Of a DNA stretch of 47,364 nt, positions 16,481 through 23,341 are shown one piece after another (the first letter of the stretch is position 1; every line of letters begins with the position of its first letter). The notes under the pieces were generated by a model that was not told where the DNA came from, searched no databases, and saw nothing but the letters and a program-made list of their open reading frames with translations. Made by a program: the position numbers and the translations under genes. The stretch spans positions 1 through 47,364 of the forward strand of contig JADMJR010000200.1 of the NCBI GenBank assembly GCA_018780365.1. Reading direction: 5' to 3'. This DNA comes from Acidovorax sp. (GTDB taxonomy: Bacteria; Pseudomonadota; Gammaproteobacteria; Burkholderiales; Burkholderiaceae_C).

Positions 16481-17589
16481 GGGGCTTCTTCCATGTGGGG
16501 GGTTGAGGGGTGAGATGCAGCGGCGCGCATCTTGCGCACCAACTCCAGTTCGGACTGGAAGTCCACGTAGTGCGGCAGCTTCAGGTGCTGCACAAAACCC
16601 GAGGCCTCCAGGCTGTCGCTGTGGCCCAGCACGAACTCCTGCATCTGCGCGGGCGATTCCACGGGCTCGCCCAGCTCGTCGGCGCGCAGGGCGCGGTCAA
16701 CCAGGCCCATGGCCATGGCCTTGCGCTCGCTGTGGCCAAACGCCAGGCCATAACCGCGCGTGAACTGCGGCGGCTGGTGCTTGCTGCCGGCAAACTGGTT
16801 CACCATCTCGCACTCGGTGATCTCGATGTCGCCGATGTCGATGGCAAAGCCCAGTTCCTCGGGTTCGATCGCCACGGCCACCGTGCCCAGGCGCACCTCG
16901 CCCACAAAGGGGTGCGAGTGCGAATAGCCGCGCTGCGTGGAGTACGCCATGGCCAGCAAAAAGCCCTCGTCGCCCCGCGCCAGGTTCTGCAGCCGCGTGG
17001 CCCGGTTGGCCGGGAAGCGCAGCGGCTCGCGCGTCAGGTCGGTGGGCAAGGGGTCGCCGGGCGGCACCGGGCGGGTCTCGATCAGGCCTTCCTGGTTGAG
17101 CAGGTCCACCACGCGCGGGGTGGGGTCGGGCGGCGTGGCGGCGGGTGCTGTCGCGTTCCCCGCAGCGACCGGCTGCTGGCCCTCGGCCAGCAGCGTGAAG
17201 TCGAGCAGGCGCTGCGTGTAGTCGTAGGTGGGGCCCAGCACCTGCCCGCCGGGCAGGTCCTTGAAGGTGGCCGAAATGCGGCGGTCCAGCGCCATGCGCG
17301 CGGTATCGAGCGGGCAGGTGGTGCCCAGGCGCGGCAGCGTGGCGCGGTAGGCGCGCAGCAGGAAGATGGCTTCCACCAGGTCTCCCGCCGCCTGCTTGAT
17401 GGCCAGCGCGGCCAGTTCGGGGTCGTACACCGAGCCTTCGGTCATCACCCGGTCCACCGCCAGCTTGAGTTGCTGACGGATCTGCGCGACCGACAGCTCG
17501 GGCTGTGAGGTGTCGCCCCGGCGCTGGCGGGCCAGCAGCTGGTAGCTGTGGAGGATGGCGGTTTCCCCGCCCTTGACGGCAACGTACAT
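16477..17589 (-). CDS. phnI: Alpha-D-ribose 1-methylphosphonate 5-triphosphate synthase subunit PhnI
   Basis: A 370-residue protein starting at ATG 17589 with the standard opening MYVAVKGGETAILHSYQLLA; the open frame continues upstream but only overlaps phnH. PhnI is the nucleosidase-like core subunit that, with PhnG, H and L, displaces the base of ATP with a phosphonate. Typical segments include RISATFKDLPGGQVLGPTYDYTQRLLDF and the C-terminal LPHYVDFQSELELVRKMR. It starts two bases after the phnH stop and its own stop overlaps phnJ. Confidence 0.96.
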   Translation of the reverse strand: MYVAVKGGETAILHSYQLLARQRRGDTSQPELSVAQIRQQLKLAVDRVMTEGSVYDPELAALAIKQAAGDLVEAIFLLRAYRATLPRLGTTCPLDTARMALDRRISATFKDLPGGQVLGPTYDYTQRLLDFTLLAEGQQPVAAGNATAPAATPPDPTPRVVDLLNQEGLIETRPVPPGDPLPTDLTREPLRFPANRATRLQNLARGDEGFLLAMAYSTQRGYSHSHPFVGEVRLGTVAVAIEPEELGFAIDIGDIEITECEMVNQFAGSKHQPPQFTRGYGLAFGHSERKAMAMGLVDRALRADELGEPVESPAQMQEFVLGHSDSLEASGFVQHLKLPHYVDFQSELELVRKMRAAASHPSTPHMEEAP

Positions 17590-17591
17590 GC

Positions 17592-18251
17592 TCAGGCCTC
17601 CTGGGGTTGGGGTTCGCAGCCTGCATGCGCGGCGGTGCGGATGGCCCGCGTGGTGCGGGGCAGACCGACGATGTGCTCCGCTGTGCCCAGCAGCACATCC
17701 ACGCCGCGCGGAAACGCCGCATGGTTGGCGACCCACTGGGCCGCAAAGTCCTCGGGCAGGCCCTCCACCGCCAAGGCGGTTACGCCCTGGATGCCAGGGC
17801 CCGTCAGGCGCCACGCACCCGCGGCACCCACTGGAGTGACCGTGGCCTGCGCCACATCCACCACGCAGGTCGCCGACTGGTCGGGATAGGTATCGCTGCC
17901 CTGGGCCAGGGTCTGCAGTGCTGGCAGCGCATCGCCCTGCGCTACCCACACAAACCGGGCATGTGCAGGATCGTTCACCAGCGTGCAGCCGGTGTGAAAC
18001 CGCAGCCACACACCCGCATCGCTGGCCGCCAGGCGGGGCGACAGCCACAGCGTGCAGTCGCTGTCGAGCAGCGCCAGCAGCACGGCGGCCGATGCCGCGT
18101 GGCCCACCGCCGGGGTTTGTGCGTCATGCTCCAGCGCAATACAACGGCCAGGGTGCGACAGCGCCTGCAGTACCGCGCGGAACACGGTCTGGCTGCCAAA
18201 GGCTTCGTTGGAGAATCCTGCGCCCAAGGACGCCAAGGTGGGCGCGCTCAT
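17592..18251 (-). CDS. phnH: C-P lyase subunit PhnH
   Basis: A 219-residue PhnH protein, a PLP-transferase-like fold without known catalytic residues, part of the PhnG2H2I2J2 core. Recognisable segments are GFSNEAFGSQTVFRAVLQALSHPGR near the N-terminus and LTGPGIQG with DVLLGTAEHIVGLPRTTR near the C-terminus. Its ATG overlaps the phnG stop by four bases and phnI follows after two bases. Length is slightly above the E. coli protein. Confidence 0.95.
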   Translation of the reverse strand: MSAPTLASLGAGFSNEAFGSQTVFRAVLQALSHPGRCIALEHDAQTPAVGHAASAAVLLALLDSDCTLWLSPRLAASDAGVWLRFHTGCTLVNDPAHARFVWVAQGDALPALQTLAQGSDTYPDQSATCVVDVAQATVTPVGAAGAWRLTGPGIQGVTALAVEGLPEDFAAQWVANHAAFPRGVDVLLGTAEHIVGLPRTTRAIRTAAHAGCEPQPQEA

Positions 18252-18760
18252 TCCGCATCCTCCTCGGAGTCGCTGCCGCTTTCGCGCGCCACGGTGAAGA
18301 AGTCCACCTTGGTGCTGGCCGCCCGCGCCTGCCGCTCGGCCTGGGTGCTGCGCAAATGGGCCCTGATCGGCTCCAGCAGATGGGTGTCCAGCAGAGGTTG
18401 CCGAACGGGGTCCTGCAGCAGGGCATCGGCCAGCGCAGCCAGTTGCACCTGGCGGTGCGAGCGGCCCAACACGTAGGCCACACCCACGGTGGCATCGATG
18501 GCATCAGAATCGGCCTCCACGCGCAGCGCGCAACGGGTCACGGTGACCTCGCCCAGGTTGAAACGCTCCCCCGTGCCACCGGCACGGCCTTGCACCATCA
18601 TCAGCCCGGTCTCGGGGGCGCGCAGCCACCGCGCTGGGCGCGTGGCATGCTCGTGCAATGCGGATTCCAGCAGACCCAGCGGTGCCCGGGCCAACAGCGC
18701 CATCCAGTGCGCGCGGCCCAGGGGCCGTCCAGGGCCCGGGTTGTCAAAGGCTTGAAACAT
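18248..18760 (-). CDS. phnG: C-P lyase subunit PhnG
   Basis: A 170-residue PhnG protein, first gene of the leftward C-P lyase unit. Family segments are RAHWMALLARAPLGLLE, WLRAPETGLMMVQGRAGGTGERFNLGEVTVTRC and VGVAYVLGRSHRQVQLAALADALLQ. PhnG is a core-complex subunit needed with PhnI for the nucleosidase-type step. The promoter region between phnG and phnF (75 bases) carries a HutC-type operator at 18780-18791, 20 bases from the phnG ATG, so PhnF should control it. The C-terminus is acidic (ESGSDSEEDAE). Confidence 0.95.
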   Translation of the reverse strand: MFQAFDNPGPGRPLGRAHWMALLARAPLGLLESALHEHATRPARWLRAPETGLMMVQGRAGGTGERFNLGEVTVTRCALRVEADSDAIDATVGVAYVLGRSHRQVQLAALADALLQDPVRQPLLDTHLLEPIRAHLRSTQAERQARAASTKVDFFTVARESGSDSEEDAE

Positions 18761-18779
18761 GAAAGTGGTACTCTGAAAG

Positions 18780-18791
18780 TTGTATAGACAA
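18780..18791. promoter_or_regulatory. PhnF operator in the divergent phnG/phnF promoter
   Basis: TTGTATAGACAA is a near-perfect dyad (TTGT...ACAA) with core GTATAGAC matching the HutC-subfamily consensus GT-N-TA-N-AC. It sits in the 75-base region shared by phnG and phnF. A one-mismatch version lies before phnC. One site between the divergent genes would let PhnF control both itself and the C-P lyase unit. Confidence 0.75.
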
Positions 18792-18835
18792 ATTGAACAA
18801 CTGGCGCCAGCTTAAAGAGCGCGCATGTAGGTTTC

Positions 18836-19618
18836 ATGACAGCCAGCACCACCTCCCTTTCGTCCCCCTTGCAGGCCCCACCCGCTCCGTCTTTGCGCCC
18901 TGCGCGCGACAGTTTCTGGACCCGCATTGCCGCTGAGCTGGCCGACGCCATCGGCAGCGGCGTTTACCCGCCGGGCCAGCGCCTGCCCTCGGAACACGCA
19001 CTGGCCGAGCAGTTCGGCGTGAACCGGCACACCATCCGCCGTTCGCTGGCCAGCCTGTGCAGCCAGGGCCTGGTGCGCATCACGCAGGGCAGCGGCACCT
19101 ATGTGGAAGACTTTGCGGTGGACCTGGTGCTGGGCAAACGCACACGCCACCAGCAGGGGCTGGCCCAGGCCGGCCTGCGCGGCAGCCTGCTGGTGCTGCA
19201 GGCGCAGACCGTGCGCGCCACCGCTGCGCTGGCGAAATCCCTGCGGGTACCCGCCCGCAGCCCGCTGCTGGCGCTGCGCGTGATGGGCGAGGCCGAGGGC
19301 CAGCCCCTGCACCTGAGCGAGCGCTACTTTCCCTTGCCCCGCTTTGAAGGCCTGGCGGCCGTGGTGCGCGAGACCGGCTCCATCACCGCCGGGTTTGCCG
19401 CCCATGGCGTGGCCGACTACACCCGCCGCGAAAGCCGCATCACCGCCGAACTGCCCAGCGCCGAGGTGGCCGCGCAGCTGCGCCAGCCCACGTCGCGCCC
19501 GGTGCTGCAGGTAGAGAGCCTGAACGTGGACCTGGAAGGCACGCCCATCGAATGGGCACGCGCCTGGTTTGCGGGCGACCGCGTAAAGCTGACCATTGAC
19601 CACGATGAACACGCCTGA
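18836..19618 (+). CDS. phnF: GntR/HutC-family regulator PhnF
   Basis: A 260-residue regulator. The N-terminal GntR winged helix (FWTRIAAELADAIGSGVYPPGQRLPSEHALAEQFGVNRHTIRRSL, residues about 28-72, then GSGTYVEDF) is followed by a UTRA ligand domain typical of the HutC branch (LHLSERYFPLPRFEG; LQVESLNVDLEGTPIEWARAWFAGDRVKL). It is divergent from phnG and heads the rightward unit with DUF1045, phnN, arsC and an MFS gene. HutC-type sites at 18780 and 12359 are the expected targets. It probably represses until a phosphonate or pathway intermediate is bound; the effector is not known. Confidence 0.93.
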   Translation: MTASTTSLSSPLQAPPAPSLRPARDSFWTRIAAELADAIGSGVYPPGQRLPSEHALAEQFGVNRHTIRRSLASLCSQGLVRITQGSGTYVEDFAVDLVLGKRTRHQQGLAQAGLRGSLLVLQAQTVRATAALAKSLRVPARSPLLALRVMGEAEGQPLHLSERYFPLPRFEGLAAVVRETGSITAGFAAHGVADYTRRESRITAELPSAEVAAQLRQPTSRPVLQVESLNVDLEGTPIEWARAWFAGDRVKLTIDHDEHA

Positions 19619-20333
19619 AATGCCACCCACCCACCACCGCTATGCGGTCTATTTCGCACCGAACCCGGGCAGCCTGGGCTGGCTGGCCGGCAGCCACTGG
19701 CTAGGGCGCTGCGCCGCGCTGCTGCAGCCGCTGCAGCAGCTCGCCATCGACGGCGTGGCGGCGGACGACCTGCACCGCCTGACAGCAGCGCCCCGCCGCT
19801 ACGGCTGGCACGCCACACTCAAGGCGCCGTTTGCACTGGCACCCGGCACCGACTGGATCACGCTGCACCAGGCCGTGCAGTCCGTGGCGCGCGGGCTGCA
19901 ACCCTTTGTGCTGCCGCCCTTGGAGGTGCAACGCATTGACGACTTTCTGGCACTGGTCCCCCCGGCGTTGCACCCCGCCAATGCGCAGATCCGAGAGACC
20001 GCCGCCACCTGCGTGACGGCGCTGCAGCCCTTGGCCACACCCTTGTCCGACGCCGACCTCGCCCGGCGCCGCTCGGCGGGGCTCACTGCCCGGCAGGACG
20101 CGCTGCTGGAGCAATGGGGCTACCCGTTTGTGCTGGACGAGTTCCGATTCCACATGTCGCTCACCGGCAGCCTGGCGCAGGTGGACACACAGACGCAGGC
20201 GCTGGTGTTCGAGGCCGCACAGGAGTTCTTCTCGGACCTGCCCACCCTCAAGTTCAACAGCCTCGCCTTGTTCGCAGAGCCCAAGCCCGGTGCGGACTTT
20301 GTGCTGCTGGACCACCTGGAGATGGGCGCATGA
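19605..20333 (+). CDS. DUF1045 phosphonate-operon protein with 2H phosphoesterase motifs, candidate PhnP substitute
   Basis: A 242-residue protein from ATG 19605 (ATG 19620 also possible), overlapping the end of phnF and itself overlapping phnN by ATGA. It is the DUF1045 family regularly seen in phn operons (opening RYAVYFAPNPGSLGW; HWLGR). Two motifs stand out: YGWHATLKAPF with H69-A-T71 and FRFHMSLTG with H183-M-S185. Paired H-x-T/S motifs at this distance define 2H phosphoesterases, which open 1,2- or 2,3-cyclic phosphates on ribose. The locus has no phnP, whose product would feed PhnN, encoded next. I infer that this protein hydrolyses 5-phosphoribosyl 1,2-cyclic phosphate to ribose 1,5-bisphosphate. 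Motifs are observed; the reaction is inference. Confidence 0.85.
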   Translation: MNTPEMPPTHHRYAVYFAPNPGSLGWLAGSHWLGRCAALLQPLQQLAIDGVAADDLHRLTAAPRRYGWHATLKAPFALAPGTDWITLHQAVQSVARGLQPFVLPPLEVQRIDDFLALVPPALHPANAQIRETAATCVTALQPLATPLSDADLARRRSAGLTARQDALLEQWGYPFVLDEFRFHMSLTGSLAQVDTQTQALVFEAAQEFFSDLPTLKFNSLALFAEPKPGADFVLLDHLEMGA

Positions 20334-20944
20334 CCACCGGTCGGCTGGTCTACTGCATGGGCCCCTCGGGTGCGGGCAAGGACAGCCTGCTGGACTGGCT
20401 GCGCGCGCACCTGCCCCGGCCCTGCCCCGTGCACTGGGCACAGCGCACCATCAGCCGTGCCGCCACGTCCGGCGGCGAAGCCCATGACAGCGTTTCTCCC
20501 CAAGCGTTTGTTGCGCTGTGCAGCGAGCACGCCTTTGCCCTGCACTGGCAGGCCAACGGCCTGGGCTACGGCGTGCGGCATGCGCAACTGGCGCCGCTGG
20601 CGCAAGGCCACTGGGTGCTGCTCAATGGTTCACGCGCCTACCTGCCCGAGGCCCTGGCACGGTTCCCGGACCTGGTGGCCGTGCACATCACCGCCAGCCC
20701 GCAGGTGCTGCGCGAACGTCTGCTGGCGCGGGGCCGCGAGACGCGCGAAGAGGTGGAGGCCCGGGTGCAGCGCGCGCTGGCCTACAGCCCGCCGCCGGGT
20801 GCGGCCAGCCTGGAGGTGCACAACGACGGCGCGCTGGGCGATGCGGGCCAGCGGCTGCTGAGCGCGCTGGAAAATTTGCCGGGCTGGCCCCAGCGCAGTG
20901 GCAAACTTTCGCCCATTGTTTCCGTACTTTCCAGCACGCCATGA
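20330..20944 (+). CDS. phnN: Ribose 1,5-bisphosphate phosphokinase PhnN
   Basis: A 204-residue kinase of the guanylate-kinase-like fold, starting at ATG 20330 within the DUF1045 stop. The P-loop is YCMGPSGAGKDSLLDWLR at about residues 8-25; the family opening RLVYCMGPSGAGKDS is diagnostic. RTISRAAT, FALHWQANGLGYGV and VHITASPQVLRERLLARGRE follow. It converts ribose 1,5-bisphosphate and ATP to PRPP, returning the ribose of the C-P lyase pathway to nucleotide synthesis. The stop overlaps the arsC ATG by four bases. Confidence 0.95.
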   Translation: MTTGRLVYCMGPSGAGKDSLLDWLRAHLPRPCPVHWAQRTISRAATSGGEAHDSVSPQAFVALCSEHAFALHWQANGLGYGVRHAQLAPLAQGHWVLLNGSRAYLPEALARFPDLVAVHITASPQVLRERLLARGRETREEVEARVQRALAYSPPPGAASLEVHNDGALGDAGQRLLSALENLPGWPQRSGKLSPIVSVLSSTP

Positions 20945-21363
20945 CCACCATCACGATTTATCACAACCCCAAGTGCGGCACGTCCCGCAACACCCTCGCC
21001 ATGATCCGCAACAGCGGCGTGGAGCCCGAAGTCATCGAGTACCTCCAAACCCCACCCGACCGCGCCACGCTGGTGGCCCTGATCGCCGCCACGGGTGAAC
21101 CGGTGATCAACGCCGTGCGCACCAAAGAAGCGGTTTTCACCGAGCTGCAGCTGGACGCGCCGGGCGTGACCGACGCGCAGCTCATCGACGCGATGCTGCA
21201 GCACCCCGTCCTCCTCAACCGCCCCCTCGTGGTCACGCCCCTGGGCACGCGGCTGTGCCGCCCGTCGGAGTTGGTGCTCGACATCCTGCCCGCACCCCAG
21301 CAAAGCGCTTTCACCAAGGAAGATGGCGAAGTGGTCATCCACACGCAGGGCCAGCGTGTTTGA
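20941..21363 (+). CDS. arsC: Arsenate reductase ArsC (glutaredoxin-linked type)
   Basis: A 140-residue ArsC of the E. coli plasmid type. The nucleophile is Cys12 in YHNPKCGTSRNTL; the arsenate-binding arginines have counterparts in NAVRTKE, LLNRPLVVTPLGTRLCRPSE. It reduces arsenate to arsenite using glutathione and glutaredoxin. The start is ATG 20941, overlapping the phnN stop by ATGA, so it is translated as part of the PhnF-controlled unit. No ars regulator or ArsB/ACR3 pump is adjacent; the MFS gene 39 bases downstream might export the product. Expression with phosphonate genes could protect cells that raise oxyanion uptake under phosphate limitation (inference). Confidence 0.93.
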   Translation: MTTITIYHNPKCGTSRNTLAMIRNSGVEPEVIEYLQTPPDRATLVALIAATGEPVINAVRTKEAVFTELQLDAPGVTDAQLIDAMLQHPVLLNRPLVVTPLGTRLCRPSELVLDILPAPQQSAFTKEDGEVVIHTQGQRV

Positions 21364-21402
21364 GGCGGCTGCACACCCCCACGCCGTAGCGCGCTGCGCC
21401 GC

Positions 21403-22602
21403 ATGACCGCCGCCTCACAGCGCTGGACCGTGGCGCGCCTGGGCACGGCCCAGACCCTGGCCTGGGCCTCTTCCTACTACCTGCCCGCCATGCTGGCCAT
21501 GCCCATGGCGCGCGACCTGGGCGTGGCCACCCCCACCGTGTTCGCCGCGTTCTCGGTGGCGCTCATCGTGTCGGCCCTGCTCGGGCCGTTCGCGGGTCGG
21601 GCCATCGACCGCCACGGCGGCCGCCCGGTGCTGGTGGGCACCAACCTGCTGTTTGCCGCCAGCCTGGCAGGCATGGCGCTGGCGCAAGGCCCCGTGGGCC
21701 TGTTTGCCGCCTGGGTGCTGATGGGCGTGGCCATGGGATCGGGCTTGTACGAGGCCGCCTTTGCCACCCTGGTGCGCCTGTATGGCCAGGGCGCACGCAG
21801 CGCCATCACCGGCATCACGCTGATTGCGGGTTTTGCCAGCACCGTGGGCTGGCCGCTGTCGGCCTGGATGGAAGTGCACTGGGGCTGGCGCGGCGCGTGT
21901 GCAGGCTGGGCCGCGTTGCACCTGCTGGTAGGGGTGCCGCTGAACGGCTGGTTGCCGCGCATCGCGCCCGACGAGAACGCCCCGGCCACAGCGGCTGGTG
22001 CGCCCTCCGCCTCAACCGCCACGACAGCGACACCTGGATCGCCCGCCCCAGACCACGCTCTGCGCACCACCGTGCTGCTGTCCTTCGTGTTTGCCGTCAC
22101 CTGGTTCACCAGCACGGCCATGGCGGCCCATCTGCCGCGCCTGCTGCAGGCCAGCGGCACCTCGCTGCAGGCGGCGGTGGCCCTGGCGGCGTTGGTGGGC
22201 CCGGCGCAGGTGGCAGCACGCCTGTTGGAGTTTGGCTTCCTGCGCCGCCTGCACCCGTTGCTGTCGGCGCAGATGGCGGCGGCAGCCCACCCGGTGGGCG
22301 CGGCTTTGCTGATGGTGGTGGGCGGGCCTGCGGCGGCGGCGTTCACCGTGCTGCACGGGGCCGGCAACGGCATCCTGACCATCGCCAAGGGCACGCTGCC
22401 GCTGGTGTTGTTTGGGCCTGCGGGCTACGGCGCCCGCCAGGGCCTCATGATGGTGCCCGCCCGCGTGGCACAGGCCTTTGCCCCCGTGCTGTTCGGTATG
22501 TTGCTCGATGGTGTGGGCGCTGCCGCCCTGTGGGCCACCACGCTGCTGGGGCTGGCAGCGCTGGGGGCGTTGTGGGTGTTGCGGCCCGTGGCGCAGCGCT
22601 GA
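21403..22602 (+). CDS. Major facilitator superfamily transporter
   Basis: A 399-residue membrane protein with about twelve hydrophobic helices in two halves separated by a Pro/Ala/Thr-rich linker (about residues 190-215). The MFS signature between helices 2 and 3 is GRAIDRHGGRPVLV. It is 39 bases downstream of arsC on the same strand and its stop abuts the stop of the convergent tag gene, leaving no room for a terminator. The arrangement suggests co-expression with phnF-DUF1045-phnN-arsC. Substrate is not evident; arsenical or phosphonate-related efflux is possible from position alone. Confidence 0.85.
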   Translation: MTAASQRWTVARLGTAQTLAWASSYYLPAMLAMPMARDLGVATPTVFAAFSVALIVSALLGPFAGRAIDRHGGRPVLVGTNLLFAASLAGMALAQGPVGLFAAWVLMGVAMGSGLYEAAFATLVRLYGQGARSAITGITLIAGFASTVGWPLSAWMEVHWGWRGACAGWAALHLLVGVPLNGWLPRIAPDENAPATAAGAPSASTATTATPGSPAPDHALRTTVLLSFVFAVTWFTSTAMAAHLPRLLQASGTSLQAAVALAALVGPAQVAARLLEFGFLRRLHPLLSAQMAAAAHPVGAALLMVVGGPAAAAFTVLHGAGNGILTIAKGTLPLVLFGPAGYGARQGLMMVPARVAQAFAPVLFGMLLDGVGAAALWATTLLGLAALGALWVLRPVAQR

Positions 22603-23268
22603 TCAGCCGCGCGGCACCACAAATTCCGCCCGCGCCTTGAGCGCTGGGGCGCGCGACTGGCAGCCTTCCAGGTGGTCATTCACCAACCCCATCGCCTGCA
22701 TGAAGGCATACACCGTGGTGGGCCCCACAAAACTCCAGCCGCGTTTTTTCAGGTCCTTGGACATGGCGATGGATGCGGGCGACGTGGACAGGGTGCGCGC
22801 CACCTCGCGCGTGAGGCGCTCGGGCCGGTCGGCAGCAGCGGGCTCGTAACGCCACGCGTAGTGCGCCAGCGAGCCGAACTCGCGCCGCAGCTCCAGCACA
22901 CGCCGTGCATTGTTGATGGTGGATGCGATCTTGCCCCGGTGTCGCACGATGGCGGCGTCCTGCACCAGGCGCTCGACATCGGCCGGGCCGAAGGCGGCAA
23001 CCTGCTCGGCCTCGAAGTTCGCAAACGCGGCGCGAAAGCCCTCGCGCTTGTTCAGGATGGTGAGCCAGCTCAGGCCCGACTGGAAGCCCTCCAGGCAGAT
23101 CTTCTCGAACAGCCGCCGGTCGTCTGCCACCGGAAAGCCCCACTCGGTATCGTGGTAATGGCGGTAGAAAGGCGTGGCCTGGCACCAGGTGCAGCGCGGG
23201 CAGCCTGCCTCGTCGGCAAACAGCCCGGCAGACAGGTCGGGGGTGGGTTCAGCGGTCATGCGCTGCAT
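22603..23268 (-). CDS. tag: DNA-3-methyladenine glycosylase I
   Basis: A 221-residue base-excision repair enzyme that removes 3-methyladenine from alkylated DNA. The zinc-binding residues of Tag are all here: Cys in RCTWC, His in FYRHYHDTEWG, and the C-terminal His and Cys in NDHLEGC. The central FQSGLSWLTILNKREGFRAAF is diagnostic. I chose ATG 23268 (MQRMTAEP); ATG 23259 is nearly as good. It converges on the MFS gene with adjacent stops at 22602/22603 and has no functional tie to the phn genes. Confidence 0.95.
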   Translation of the reverse strand: MQRMTAEPTPDLSAGLFADEAGCPRCTWCQATPFYRHYHDTEWGFPVADDRRLFEKICLEGFQSGLSWLTILNKREGFRAAFANFEAEQVAAFGPADVERLVQDAAIVRHRGKIASTINNARRVLELRREFGSLAHYAWRYEPAAADRPERLTREVARTLSTSPASIAMSKDLKKRGWSFVGPTTVYAFMQAMGLVNDHLEGCQSRAPALKARAEFVVPRG

Positions 23269-23341
23269 TCTAGAAACTGCACTAGCCACACTGCTGACAC
23301 CCCTTCGGACGCCCCACGCGATCTGCCCATAAACTGCCCGC

